64,000 nt of DNA. It comes from Curtobacterium pusillum. Lineage in GTDB: Bacteria > Actinomycetota > Actinomycetes > Actinomycetales > Microbacteriaceae. Location: the NCBI RefSeq assembly GCF_013359865.1, contig NZ_JABMCE010000085.1, positions 242,121 to 306,120 of the forward strand, given 5' to 3'. Positions within the stretch are counted from its first letter, which is position 1. The number at the start of each line of letters is the position of its first letter. Positions 32,550-40,867 of this stretch are shown piece by piece. Below the pieces are notes generated by a model, which was not told the DNA's origin, made no database searches, and saw nothing but the letters and a program-made list of their open reading frames with translations. The position numbers and the translations under genes were made by a program.

Positions 32550-32597
32550 GCCACCATCGTGGGTGATCGACGAGGGTGCTCGCCAGCAAGGCAGCCC

Positions 32598-33554
32598 TTA
32601 GTCGGCGGCCCGGATCACGATCGCCTCGGTCGGCGGACGCGGTCCGGTGCGGAGCACGTCGGGCTCGACGTAGATCACGCGCGCGATGGGCACGCTCGCC
32701 CGGACCCGCTGCTCGACGGTGTCGATGCCGGCCGCGACGTCGCCGAGCCGCCGGTCCCCGTCCACCGCGACCTTCACGCCGACCATGAGCTCGTCCGGCC
32801 CGAGGTACAGCGTCTTGATGTGGATGATCGAGTCGACCTCCGGACCGTCGAGGACCGCCTGCTTGATCCGCTCGACGTCGGCGGGGCTCGCGCCCTCCCC
32901 GACGAGGAGGCTCTTCGTCTCGATTCCCAGCACCACCGCGACCGCGATGAGGAGCGCCGCGATGAGGATGGTGCCGATCGCGTCGAACACCCCGTTGCCG
33001 GTGATCGCCGTGAGACCGACGCCGAACAGGGCGAACACGAGGCCGAGCAGCGCCGCGGTGTCCTCGAGCATGACGACGGGCAGCTCCGGAGCCTTGGCCC
33101 GGCGGATGAACTGCACCCAGCTCTGTCGGCCCTTCTGCGGACGGGCCTCCTTCAGGGCGGTCCGGAGCGAGAAGCCCTCGAGGCCGATCGCGATGAGGAG
33201 CACGACGATCGGCAGCCACCAGTTCTCGAGCGGATGCGGGTGGGTGAGCTTCTCGATGCCCTCGTACAGCGAGAACACCCCGCCGACGGAGAACAGGATG
33301 ATCGAGACGACGAACGCGTACACGTACCGTTCGCGCCCGTAGCCGAACGGGTGCTCTTCGTCCGCTGCCCGCCGCGCCCGCCGACCGCCGAGCAGCAGGA
33401 GGAGCTGGTTCGCGGAGTCGGCGAGGGAGTGGACGCCCTCGGCGAGCATCGACGCCGATCCACTGATCGCCGCGGCGACGAACTTCACGATCGCGATGCC
33501 GACGTTGGCCCCGAGTGCCGCGAGGATGGCCCTGGTGCCTCCAGATGCGCTCAC
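32598..33554 (-). CDS. Cation diffusion facilitator (CDF) transporter
   Basis: A 318-residue divalent-metal/proton antiporter. The CDF signature GSASMLAEGVHSLADSANQ (about 32-50) supplies the HxxxD metal site. HPFGYGRERYVYAF follows, then helices 3-6, including the second site region MLEDTAALLGLVFALFG, and a C-terminal cytoplasmic ferredoxin-like domain (VDSIIHIKTLYLGPDELMVGVKVAV). Start GTG 33554 with AGAAGGGA upstream; TAGGAT further up is a likely -10. The ion (Zn, Mn, Fe, Co) cannot be decided by eye. Divergent from proC. Confidence 0.9.
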   Translation of the reverse strand: MSASGGTRAILAALGANVGIAIVKFVAAAISGSASMLAEGVHSLADSANQLLLLLGGRRARRAADEEHPFGYGRERYVYAFVVSIILFSVGGVFSLYEGIEKLTHPHPLENWWLPIVVLLIAIGLEGFSLRTALKEARPQKGRQSWVQFIRRAKAPELPVVMLEDTAALLGLVFALFGVGLTAITGNGVFDAIGTILIAALLIAVAVVLGIETKSLLVGEGASPADVERIKQAVLDGPEVDSIIHIKTLYLGPDELMVGVKVAVDGDRRLGDVAAGIDTVEQRVRASVPIARVIYVEPDVLRTGPRPPTEAIVIRAAD

Positions 33555-33618
33555 AGACGTCCCTTCTCCCTGACCTGCGATCCGATCCTAGGCGCGTGCG
33601 CTGGATAGGGTCGGGAGC

Positions 33619-34449
33619 ATGACGATCGAACTGCCCCGCACCGCTCTGCTCGGCGTCGGATCCATGTCCGGCGCGGTCCTCGACGGGCTCCTCGCCGCCG
33701 GCCTGGACCCCGCCACCGTGACGCTCACCACGAAGTCCGAGCAGTCCGCCGCGGCGCACCGGGAGCGCGGGCTCGACGCGACCGCGACCGACACCGACGC
33801 CGACGCGAACCGATCGGCCGTCCGCGGCGCAGCGCTCGTCGTGCTCGGGGTGAAGCCCTACCTGATCGGGGACCTGCTCGACGAGGTCTCGGCCGACCTG
33901 GAACCCGGGGCCGTCGTCGTGAGCGTGGCCGTCGGGACGACGATCGCGAGCATGGAGGCGAAGGTCCCGGCGGGCGTCCGGGTCGTGCGGGCCCTGCCGA
34001 ACACGCCGATCGGGGTCGGGCACGGGGTGACCGGCATCAGCGCCGGACCGTCGGCCGATGACGACGCGGTGGCGCTCGCGTCGTCGGTGTTCGCGGCCTC
34101 GGGGGTCGTCATCGAGGTGCCGGAGTCACAGCTCGACGCCCTCTCCGCGGTCTCCGGCTCAGGTCCGGCGTACGTCTTCCTGCTCGTCGAGCAGTGGCAG
34201 CGGGCCGCCGAGTCGCTCGGCTTCTCCCACGACCAGGCCGAGGCCATGGTCCAGGGCACCCTCCGCGGTGCCGTCGAGCTGCTCGCGGCCTCGGGCAAGG
34301 AGCCGGCGGACCTGCGGAAGGCCGTGACGAGCCCGAAGGGCACGACCGAGCGCGCGGTGGCGGTGCTGCAGAACGCCGACCTCGCCGGCGTGTTCGAGCG
34401 CGCCTCCCGCGCGGCGATCGCCCGCGCCGAGGAGCTGTCGCAGGCCTAG
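33619..34449 (+). CDS. proC: Pyrroline-5-carboxylate reductase
   Basis: A 276-residue enzyme for the last step of proline synthesis. N-terminal Rossmann motif TALLGVGSMSGAVLDGLL, VLGVKPYLI, VVRALPNTPIGVGHGVTGI, and the C-terminal signature SAVSGSGPAYVFLLVEQW with GTLRGAVELL and SPKGTTERAV. TAGGGT (33606-33611) is 7 bases before ATG, hence leaderless. No proA or proB nearby. Confidence 0.95.
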   Translation: MTIELPRTALLGVGSMSGAVLDGLLAAGLDPATVTLTTKSEQSAAAHRERGLDATATDTDADANRSAVRGAALVVLGVKPYLIGDLLDEVSADLEPGAVVVSVAVGTTIASMEAKVPAGVRVVRALPNTPIGVGHGVTGISAGPSADDDAVALASSVFAASGVVIEVPESQLDALSAVSGSGPAYVFLLVEQWQRAAESLGFSHDQAEAMVQGTLRGAVELLAASGKEPADLRKAVTSPKGTTERAVAVLQNADLAGVFERASRAAIARAEELSQA

Positions 34450-34470
34450 TCACCACCCCGGTGCGCGCGG

Positions 34471-35166
34471 CTACTCGAGCGCGGCGAACCGTTCCAGGTC
34501 GCCCTCGGTCCCGGAGACGATGATGACGTCGTCCTGCCCGATCACGCTCTCCGGCGTCGCCGGCACGAAGGCCTTCCCCGGCGTCTTGATGCCGAGCACC
34601 GTCAGCCCGAACCGGGTTCGGATCACCGTCGTGGCGAGGTCCTTCCCGCGGACGGCGGCCGGCGGGAACATCTTCACCACGGCGAAGTCGTCGTCGAACT
34701 CGATGAAGTCGAGCATGCGGCCGGACACGAGGTGCGCGGTGCGCTCGCCGGCCTCGCGCTCGGGGTAGACGACGTGGTTCGCGCCAATGCGCGACAGGAT
34801 CGTGCCGTGCGAGCGGCTGACGGCCTTCGCCCAGATCTGCGGGATGCCGAGGTCGACGAGGTTCGCCGTGATGAGGACGCTCGACTCCAGGTCGGAGCCG
34901 ATGCCGACGACGGCGATCGCGAAGTCCTGCGCGCCGATCTGCCGGAGCGCGTCGATGTCGGTCGCGTCGGCCTGGACCGCGTGCGTCACCCGGTCCGACC
35001 ACTTCTGCACGAGGCCGGCATCGGTGTCGACCACGAGGACCTCGCGGTGCTGTCGCTCGAGCTGCCCCGCGGTCGCGGCGCCGAACCGGCCGAGACCGAT
35101 GACGAGCACGGGGGCGTCGTGGCTGACGGCGCCGGTGACGGGGTGGGGTGAGCGGCGGTCAGCCAA
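34471..35166 (-). CDS. Potassium uptake regulator, KtrA/TrkA type
   Basis: A 231-residue cytoplasmic RCK protein gating the adjacent potassium translocator. RCK_N Rossmann domain: VLVIGLGRFGAATAGQL (about 20-36), VDTDAGLVQKW, QADATDIDAL. RCK_C domain: VRGKDLATTVIRTRFGLTVLGI to DDVIIVSGTEGDL. The gene overlaps the upstream transporter stop by 8 bases. ATP/ADP and possibly cyclic-di-AMP are known ligands of the family. Confidence 0.92.
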   Translation of the reverse strand: MADRRSPHPVTGAVSHDAPVLVIGLGRFGAATAGQLERQHREVLVVDTDAGLVQKWSDRVTHAVQADATDIDALRQIGAQDFAIAVVGIGSDLESSVLITANLVDLGIPQIWAKAVSRSHGTILSRIGANHVVYPEREAGERTAHLVSGRMLDFIEFDDDFAVVKMFPPAAVRGKDLATTVIRTRFGLTVLGIKTPGKAFVPATPESVIGQDDVIIVSGTEGDLERFAALE

Positions 35167-36592
35167 CGATCGGCCTCTCCTCGGGGCGGCGGAACAACTG
35201 CCGGCTCTGGCTGGCGGCCAAGGCTGCGGCGATGGTCACTGTACCGACACGACCGAGGAACATGGTGGCGGCGAGCACGTACTTGCCCGACTCCGGCAGG
35301 TGCGCGGACACCCCCGACGACAGGCCGCACGTCGCGAACGCCGAGATCACCTCGAAGAGCACACGGTCGAGGGACTCGTGCGTGATCTGCAGCAGCACGA
35401 CCGTGGCCACGGCGACGATCGTCGCGCCCCACAGCACGACGGCGACCGCGACACGGAGGACGTCGCTCGGGATCCGGCGGCCGAACGCCTCCATGCTGCG
35501 ACGGCCGCGGGCCTCGGCGACGGCGGCGAGGAAGAGCACGGCGAGCGTCGTGACCTTGATGCCGCCCGCCGTCGAGGCGGAGCCGCCGCCGATGAACATG
35601 AGCATGTCGGTCACGAGCAGGCTCGAGCCGTGCAGCTCGTCGAAGTCGACGAGGGAGAACCCTCCCGAACGGGTCATCGTGGACAGGAACAGTGCCTGGA
35701 ACGCTGTCCTGCCGGCGCCCTCCTGCCCGAACGTCTCGGGGTTCGAGGCCTCCAGCGTGACGTAGACGATCGCGCCGCCGACGAGCAGCACCGCACTCGT
35801 CACCAGGGTGAGCTTCACGTGGATCGGCCAGCGGCGCGGGTGCCGGAGCTGCTTCGTGAGCGCGCGGATGACCGGGAAGCCGATCGAGCCCGCGACGACG
35901 CCGACCATCAGGAGCGACAGGAACCAGTAGTCGTGGGCGAACGGGGTGAGGCCGGTGTCGTTCGGCGCGAACCCGGTGTTCGTGAACGCCATCGCGGCGT
36001 AGTAGAACGAGTCGCCGACGGCGGACCAGAACGGGATGCCCGCGACGAGCACCGACGGCAGGAGCAGGATGCCGAGCGCCACCTCGATCGTCAGCGTGCT
36101 CACCGCGACCGTCGCGAGCAGCGTGCCGACCTCGCCGAGGCGCACCGCCTGTCCCTCCGGCACGGCCCCGTGGTGGGTCCGCAGGGGATTCGAGTCGCCG
36201 GCCGCGATGAGCTTCGCGCGCAGGCCCAGCCGCCTGGTGACCACGAGGCCCAGGATGGACGCGAAGGTCAGGACGCCGACCGCGCCGATCTGCGTGCCGA
36301 TCACCACGAGGGTCTTGCCGAACACCGACCAGTGCGTCGCCATGTCCACCGTCGCGAGGCCCGTGACGCAGACGACGGACGCCGCGGTGAACAGCGCGTC
36401 GGAGAAGTGCGTGGTCGAACCGTCCGCGGATGCCCAGGGTGTCATGAACAACACCGTGAAGACGAAGATGAGCGAGACGAACACGAGGATCGCCAACCGG
36501 GACGGCGACGACCGGAGCACGGCGGCGATCCCGTTCGTCCGTCGTCTCGGCACGCCCACCTGTGCGGGGAGCGGCTCGTGGCGGTCGAGCAT
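35159..36592 (-). CDS. Potassium translocating subunit, KtrB/TrkH type
   Basis: A 477-residue membrane protein with four pore-loop repeats. The filter-like sequences are VCVTGLATVD, AFTNTGFAPND, TMTRSGGFSLVD and ATCGLSSGVSA, each centred on the conserved Gly. ATG 36592 is preceded by GGAGG at 6 bases; upstream in-frame Met at 36631 lacks that support. Forms the Ktr system with the RCK gene that follows. Divergent from an ArsR gene 73 bases away. Confidence 0.92.
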   Translation of the reverse strand: MLDRHEPLPAQVGVPRRRTNGIAAVLRSSPSRLAILVFVSLIFVFTVLFMTPWASADGSTTHFSDALFTAASVVCVTGLATVDMATHWSVFGKTLVVIGTQIGAVGVLTFASILGLVVTRRLGLRAKLIAAGDSNPLRTHHGAVPEGQAVRLGEVGTLLATVAVSTLTIEVALGILLLPSVLVAGIPFWSAVGDSFYYAAMAFTNTGFAPNDTGLTPFAHDYWFLSLLMVGVVAGSIGFPVIRALTKQLRHPRRWPIHVKLTLVTSAVLLVGGAIVYVTLEASNPETFGQEGAGRTAFQALFLSTMTRSGGFSLVDFDELHGSSLLVTDMLMFIGGGSASTAGGIKVTTLAVLFLAAVAEARGRRSMEAFGRRIPSDVLRVAVAVVLWGATIVAVATVVLLQITHESLDRVLFEVISAFATCGLSSGVSAHLPESGKYVLAATMFLGRVGTVTIAAALAASQSRQLFRRPEERPIVG

Positions 36593-36665
36593 CGTATGCC
36601 TCCGGGGACATGGGCGGGGACGGTTCGTCATGGTACATCCGTGGCGCCCCGGCTAGCCTTGCCGC

Positions 36666-37181
36666 ATGGCCGACATCTTCAGCGTCGTGGCGGACCCCAC
36701 CAGGCGTGAACTGCTCGGGGCGCTCCTGTCCGCGTACGGATCGGACGTCACGGGCGGGGAGCTGAGCGTCGGGCAGCTCGTCGAGAAGCTCGGCGTCAGC
36801 CAGCCCACCGTCTCGAAGCACCTCCGAGTGCTCCGCGACTTCGGCCTCGTGTCCAGCCGCGAGGAGGGGCAGCACCGCTACTACCGGCTCGACCCGGAAC
36901 CGCTCGTCGGCATCGAGGAGTGGGTGCTGCCGTTCACGGGCGCGGTGGACGCCGACGGCACGCCGGCCACGACGGCCTGGACGCTGGACGGGCAGCCCGT
37001 CTCGATCCGCCGCAACGGCGCCGCCGGGAAGGCCACGGTCGAGGTCGGCACCGAACTCGGCCGCGTCATGGCCGAGGCGTCCTACCGGGCCACCGCGGCA
37101 CTGTCCGGGGCGCAGCAGGGTTGGGAGCGCGTCGTCGACCGCAGTCGCAAGCGCTTCACCCGCCGCAGCGACGAGGACTGA
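36666..37181 (+). CDS. ArsR family winged-helix regulator
   Basis: A 171-residue regulator. Residues 1-85 are the ArsR fold: DIFSVVADPTRRELLGALL, LSVGQLVEKLGVSQPTVSKHLRVLRDFGLV, and the wing REEGQHRYYRLDP. No cysteine metal site is visible. The rest (to 171) is a charged region of unknown fold ending in RSRKRFTRRSDED. TAGCCT (36654-36659) is 6 bases before the ATG, leaderless. Divergent from the Ktr system, but no evidence of control was seen. Confidence 0.87.
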   Translation: MADIFSVVADPTRRELLGALLSAYGSDVTGGELSVGQLVEKLGVSQPTVSKHLRVLRDFGLVSSREEGQHRYYRLDPEPLVGIEEWVLPFTGAVDADGTPATTAWTLDGQPVSIRRNGAAGKATVEVGTELGRVMAEASYRATAALSGAQQGWERVVDRSRKRFTRRSDED

Positions 37182-37262
37182 GCCGCGACCTGGACACCGG
37201 GTCCCACCGGCCCCTACAGTTGCCGGTGACCACACAGGTCACACCGATCCCGAAGGCGGACC

Positions 37263-37457
37263 ATGACCGGCAGTTTCGACGACGTGCGCTTCCTCACCGT
37301 CGCTGAGGTCGCCGAGATGATGCGCGTCTCCAAGATGACCGTCTACCGCATGGTCCACGCGGGAGAACTCCCCGCCATCCGCTTCGGCCGGTCCTTCCGC
37401 GTCCCGGAGTCCGCCGTCGCGGACGTCCTGCGCGGGGGCGTCGCCGACGTCGGGTAG
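37263..37457 (+). CDS. Small excisionase-type HTH protein
   Basis: A 64-residue MerR/excisionase-like DNA-binding protein: FLTVAEVAEMMRVSKMTVYRMVHAGELPAIRF, then GRSFRVPESAVADVL. This domain alone occurs in actinobacterial developmental and housekeeping regulators related to BldC; this one matches the conserved gene usually placed just before the AURKAIP1-type mini protein, as here. An inverted repeat (GTGACC, 37226; GGTCAC, 37237) lies upstream and may be its own site. Confidence 0.85.
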   Translation: MTGSFDDVRFLTVAEVAEMMRVSKMTVYRMVHAGELPAIRFGRSFRVPESAVADVLRGGVADVG

Positions 37458-37476
37458 TCGGGTCCGAACCGCGCCG

Positions 37477-37506
37477 TTCGACATCGCGTCAGCGCTCCGC
37501 TAGACT
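37477..37506 (+). promoter_or_regulatory. Promoter of the mini ribosome-associated protein
   Basis: TTCGAC (37477-37482), an 18-base spacer, then TAGACT (37501-37506). It leaves an unusually long leader of about 64 bases, with a T-run (TTGTTTTTCC), for a gene of only 32 codons. Confidence 0.65.
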
Positions 37507-37576
37507 CGGCGGGGTTGTTTTTCCGCGGTCTCGTTGGCCCGGTGTCCACACAACATCAGTCCGAGTGAGGTCCGTT

Positions 37577-37675
37577 ATGGGTTCTGTCATCAAGAAGCGC
37601 CGCAAGCGCATGGCGAAGAAGAAGCACCGCAAGCTCCTTCGCAAGACGCGCCACCAGCGTCGCAACAAGAAGTAA
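37577..37675 (+). CDS. AURKAIP1/COX24-type 32-residue basic protein
   Basis: A very small, extremely basic protein: MGSVIKKRRKRMAKKKHRK followed by LLRKTRHQRRNKK. This is the COX24/AURKAIP1 C-terminal domain carried as a stand-alone actinobacterial protein; related proteins are found on ribosomes (bS22-like in mycobacteria). It is followed by a good intrinsic terminator, so it is its own transcription unit, flanked by an HTH gene and a glutaredoxin gene. Confidence 0.9.
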   Translation: MGSVIKKRRKRMAKKKHRKLLRKTRHQRRNKK

Positions 37676-37693
37676 GTCCAGTACTTGCACTCG

Positions 37694-37716
37694 AAGCCCC
37701 GGTTCGCCGGGGCTTT
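37694..37716 (+). terminator. Intrinsic terminator
   Basis: AAGCCCCGG-TTCG-CCGGGGCTTT: a 9-10 bp GC stem with a stable TTCG tetraloop and terminal T's, 18 bases after the mini protein stop. Confidence 0.9.
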
Positions 37717-37737
37717 CGTGTGTCCTAGGGTGGTGCC

Positions 37738-37992
37738 ATGCCCGCCGTGACCCTCCTGACGAAGCCCGGCTGCCATCTCTGCGACGACGCCCGTCCGGTC
37801 GTCGAACGCGTGGTGGCCGAGCACCCCGGGACCACCCTGCAGGAGCTGTCCATCCTCGACGACGACGCCCTCCGCGAGGAGTACGCGGAGGACATCCCCG
37901 TCGTCCTGGTCGACGGGCGTGTCCACAGCAACTGGCACGTCGACGCCGACCGGCTCCACCGTGCCCTCGAGAAGGCCGAGGCCCGCGCATGA
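37738..37992 (+). CDS. Glutaredoxin-family thiol protein
   Basis: An 84-residue thioredoxin-fold protein. The active-site motif is GCHLC (about residues 11-15) after TLLTKP; DIPVVLVDGRVH supplies the cis-Pro region. TAGGGT (37726-37731) is 6 bases before the ATG, leaderless. The stop overlaps the start of the Dabb gene by 4 bases. The redox partner is unknown (mycothiol or thioredoxin systems are possible). Confidence 0.85.
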   Translation: MPAVTLLTKPGCHLCDDARPVVERVVAEHPGTTLQELSILDDDALREEYAEDIPVVLVDGRVHSNWHVDADRLHRALEKAEARA

Positions 37993-38282
37993 TCCACCAC
38001 GTCGTCTCCTGGACCCTGCGGGAGGACCTCGACCGCCAGGACTCCGTCGCCCGGATCCGCGAGCTCCTCGTCGGACTCATCGGTACCGTCGGGTCGATTC
38101 GCTCCCTCGAGGTCGTCGAGAACGTCGCCTACCCGGGGAAGAACCAGGACGTCGCCGTCGTGGCGACCTTCGACGACCTCGCCGGGCTCGACGAGTACCA
38201 GGTCCACCCGGAGCACCAGGCCGCGGCAGCGGAGATCCGCGGCCTCGTCACCGGGCGGGCGGCCATCGACTGGGAGAGCTGA
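37989..38282 (+). CDS. Dabb family (stress-responsive alpha/beta barrel) protein
   Basis: A 97-residue dimeric alpha/beta barrel protein: MIHHVVSWTLREDLDR at the start, VVATFDDLAGLDEYQVHPEHQ in the middle, typical of the Dabb domain. ATGA overlap with the glutaredoxin gene. Role in the family is mostly unknown. Confidence 0.87.
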   Translation: MIHHVVSWTLREDLDRQDSVARIRELLVGLIGTVGSIRSLEVVENVAYPGKNQDVAVVATFDDLAGLDEYQVHPEHQAAAAEIRGLVTGRAAIDWES

Positions 38283-38308
38283 GCCGCGCCTCCAGGCCCC
38301 GGGCCGGA

Positions 38309-38384
38309 ACCGCAAGACGCAACGTTGACGGTTACGCGCAGAGGGATACCGCTGCGACGTGTCGTCAACGTTGCGTTTTGCGGT
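38309..38384. repeat. Long inverted repeat between Dabb gene and aspS
   Basis: 21-base arms (38309-38329 and 38364-38384) complementary at 20 positions; the arm core is ACGCAACGTTGAC. The loop is 34 bases (GGTTACGCGCAGAGGG and on) and not itself palindromic. Sits 26 bases after one stop and 27 before the convergent aspS stop. It could be a bidirectional terminator; the long loop is unusual for that. Confidence 0.8.
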
Positions 38385-38411
38385 CGGCGGGCCGGGCCGC
38401 GCCCGGCCGGG

Positions 38412-39752
38412 CTACGGGGTGAGGCGCGTCGGGCCGCGGAACAGGTAGGTGACCTCGCGGATCGACGGCTCGTGCAGCGCGAGCATGAGCACGCGGGCCA
38501 GGCCCATGCCGAACCCGCCGTGCGGCGGCACTCCGTAGCGGAAGAAGTCGAGGTACCAGCCGAGCTCCTCCGGGTCGAGGCCCTTCTCGACGGCCTGCGC
38601 CGTCAGGGTCTCCACGCGGTGCTCGCGCTGCGCGCCCGTCGAGATCTCCGCGCCGTTGAACAGCAGGTCGTAGCTGTTCGTGAGCGTCGGGTCGTCGGCG
38701 TGACGCATGTGGTAGTACGGCCGGATCGACGCGTCGTAGTCGGTGACGAAGACGAACTCCGAGCCGTGCGTCTCCTTCGCCCAGGCGCTCACGCGGCGCT
38801 CGCCCTCGGGGTCGAGGTCACCGTCGGCCCGCACGACCTCGTAGCCGCTGTCGGCGACGATCTTCCGGGCCTCGGCGAGGGTCACGCGGGGGAACGGCGC
38901 GGTCGGCACGACGAACTCGAAGCCGAAGACCTCCTCGATGTCCTTGCCGTACTTCTCCTTGACGGCGGTGAAGCCGGCGACGAGGAGTTCCTCGTGCATC
39001 GCCATGACGTCCTCGTGCGACTCGACCCACGAGATCTCCGCGTCGACGCTCGTGAACTCGGTGGCGTGACGGCTCGTGAACGACGGGTCCGCGCGGAACG
39101 CGTCCGCGATCTCGAAGACCGCTCCGAAGCCGGCCGGCTGGGCCATCTGCTTGAAGTTCTGCGGCGACTGCGCCAGGTACGCCGTCGTCTCGAAGTACTC
39201 GAGCTGGAAGAGCTCGGCCCGCGACTCCGACGCCGAGGCCATCAGCTTCGGCGTGTGGATCTCGATGTAGTCGCGCTCGACCCAGTAGGTGCGGAACGCG
39301 TGCTCGAGCGTCGTCTGGATGCGGAAGATGAGGTTCTGCTTGCGGTTGCGGAGGTCGAGGAAGCGCCAGTCGAGGCGCTTGTCGAGCGAGGAGTCGTCCG
39401 CGATCGGGGTCTCCGGGATCGCGGCGCTGACCACCTCGAGCGAGCCGACCTTGACCTCGAGCCCGCCGAGCTTCACGCGCTCGTCCTGCTTCAGCGTGCC
39501 CTGCACGTGGATGAACGTGCCGTGGGCGAGGCCGGAGATCTCGTTGGTGATGCCGAGGGCGATCTGGGCGGCGTCGTCGCCGTCCTCGGCCTCGCGCGTT
39601 GCGGGGTTGACGAGCTGTGCGGCGCCGCTCTCGTCGCGGAGGACGACGAACTGCACCTTCTTCTGGTCTCGGACGGTCTCCACCCATCCGGCGACGGAGA
39701 CGGGGCCGTCGGGGCGTGCGGCGAGGTCGGCGATGCGGGTGCGTTCGATCAC
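38412..39752 (-). CDS. aspS: Aspartyl-tRNA synthetase, short archaeal type
   Basis: A 446-residue class II synthetase. N-terminal OB-fold (VSVAGWVETVRDQKKVQFVVL), then the catalytic core with FRADPSFTSRHATEFTSVD (motif 2 region) and HGGFGMGLARVLML (motif 3). It lacks the large bacterial insertion domain (the usual bacterial enzyme is about 590 residues), so it is the archaeal/AspRS2 form, likely non-discriminating and making Asp-tRNA-Asn for amidation. GTG 39752 with TAGACT 8 bases upstream. Confidence 0.92.
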   Translation of the reverse strand: MIERTRIADLAARPDGPVSVAGWVETVRDQKKVQFVVLRDESGAAQLVNPATREAEDGDDAAQIALGITNEISGLAHGTFIHVQGTLKQDERVKLGGLEVKVGSLEVVSAAIPETPIADDSSLDKRLDWRFLDLRNRKQNLIFRIQTTLEHAFRTYWVERDYIEIHTPKLMASASESRAELFQLEYFETTAYLAQSPQNFKQMAQPAGFGAVFEIADAFRADPSFTSRHATEFTSVDAEISWVESHEDVMAMHEELLVAGFTAVKEKYGKDIEEVFGFEFVVPTAPFPRVTLAEARKIVADSGYEVVRADGDLDPEGERRVSAWAKETHGSEFVFVTDYDASIRPYYHMRHADDPTLTNSYDLLFNGAEISTGAQREHRVETLTAQAVEKGLDPEELGWYLDFFRYGVPPHGGFGMGLARVLMLALHEPSIREVTYLFRGPTRLTP

Positions 39753-39900
39753 GGTGGTCGAGTCTAACGGTCTGCTCGTTCGTCCACAGGTCGGGTCGCG
39801 TCCGGCGTTCTCCACGGATCGGCCGGGAGGCGCGGGGCGGCTCCGACGGGTCCGTAGCGTTCTCGACGTGGCCGGGTCGCGAGTTGGAGGGAGGCCCCGC

Positions 39901-40233
39901 ATGACGGCAGGGGTCGAGGGGCTCGCGGCCTGGCCGCCTGCGGCGGTGGCGACGGTGGTCGCGGCGCTGGGGGCGGCCGCGGTGACGGTGGTGGCCGGCC
40001 TCGTCGGTGGCGTATGGGCGCTGCTGCGGTGGCGCCGGGACGTCGCACGGGAGGAGCGGGATCGCGCCTGGTCGCGATTCGTGTGGACCGTGGAGCAGGT
40101 CTGCCACGGCGACGTCGGGAGGGGAGAGATCGGCTTCGCCAGCGCGAACACGATGTACGAAATGCAGATCCTTCGCGACGAGGACGCCGTCTACGGCAAG
40201 GTCGTGCTGCGGATGATCACGGGAAGGGATTGA
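39901..40233 (+). CDS. Small single-helix membrane protein
   Basis: A 110-residue protein, ATG 39901 with GGAGGGAGG upstream. One hydrophobic segment (about 13-43, VATVVAALGAAAVTVVAGLVGGVWALL) is followed by a basic stop (RWRRDVAREERDRAW) and a cytoplasmic region (YEMQILRDEDAVYGKVVLRM). No family recognised. Followed after 4 bases by another small gene, so the two form an operon. Confidence 0.7.
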   Translation: MTAGVEGLAAWPPAAVATVVAALGAAAVTVVAGLVGGVWALLRWRRDVAREERDRAWSRFVWTVEQVCHGDVGRGEIGFASANTMYEMQILRDEDAVYGKVVLRMITGRD

Positions 40234-40237
40234 CGAC

Positions 40238-40456
40238 ATGGCCAAGGACCCCGTCGAGGAACTCCTCGAACGTCGTGACGAGGAGTGGCGTGCACGGATC
40301 CGGCACAAGTACCGCTTCCGTCCGTGGCGTGCTCGCCGGGTCATCTGGGAGTACGACGAGATCCTGCGTCGGCTCGAGGAGTGGCGAGCGGCGCGGAGAG
40401 AGCGGGCGCGGTTGATCGCCAGGGGAGAGCTGTCAGGGGAGCGAGGCGCGGAGTGA
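40238..40456 (+). CDS. Small charged helical protein
   Basis: A 72-residue protein rich in Arg and Glu (VEELLERRDEEWRARIRHKY; RRLEEWRAARRERARLIARG), probably helical or coiled-coil. It starts 4 bases after the preceding membrane protein gene and overlaps the convergent MerR gene by 24 bases. No family recognised; probably a partner of the gene before it. Confidence 0.65.
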   Translation: MAKDPVEELLERRDEEWRARIRHKYRFRPWRARRVIWEYDEILRRLEEWRAARRERARLIARGELSGERGAE

Positions 40457-40816
40457 GCCGAGCGTGCCGATGAACTCCTCGGCCATGCCTGCACGCTCGA
40501 CGAGCTTCGCGTGCCGGGCACGGGCGTCGTCGAGGAACTCGTCGAGTCGCGCGGCGAGGGCGGGTTCGTCCTCGGGGTCCTTCGCGGCGAGGGCATCGAC
40601 GACCCGCAGTAGCTCGGCCATCTCGTCGAGCGTGAACCCGAGCGGCTTCATGCGCCGGATCACCAGCAGCCGGTCGAGGTCCTGTTCGGTGTAGACGCGG
40701 AACCCGCCGGTGGTGCGGCCGCTCGGGACGAGTAGCCCGACCTCGTCGTAGTGGCGGATCGTGCGCAGCGACATGCCGGCTCGGTCCGCCAGCTCGCCGA
40801 TGTGCATGGTGTTCAC
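40433..40816 (-). CDS. MerR family regulator
   Basis: A 127-residue protein. N-terminal MerR HTH (MHIGELADRAGMSLRTIRHYDEVGLL, from residue 4) and the second wing (RVYTEQDLDRLLVIRRMKPLGFTLDEM), then a dimerisation helix. No cysteines, so it is neither a metal sensor nor SoxR. It starts at GTG 40816 or ATG 40807; TAGGGT lies at 40825-40830 on the minus strand. Divergent from the SulP transporter by only 51 bases, which makes that its likely target. Confidence 0.85.
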   Translation of the reverse strand: MNTMHIGELADRAGMSLRTIRHYDEVGLLVPSGRTTGGFRVYTEQDLDRLLVIRRMKPLGFTLDEMAELLRVVDALAAKDPEDEPALAARLDEFLDDARARHAKLVERAGMAEEFIGTLGSLRASLP

Positions 40817-40867
40817 GGCGACCCACCCTAGTCATCGAACCCTCACGCAACGGTAGAGTTGCCCGCG

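Noticed and set aside
30348..33608. A 1086-codon plus-strand frame
   Set aside because: It runs antisense to upp and the CDF gene and across tadA in another frame. The translation is charged low complexity with no domain.
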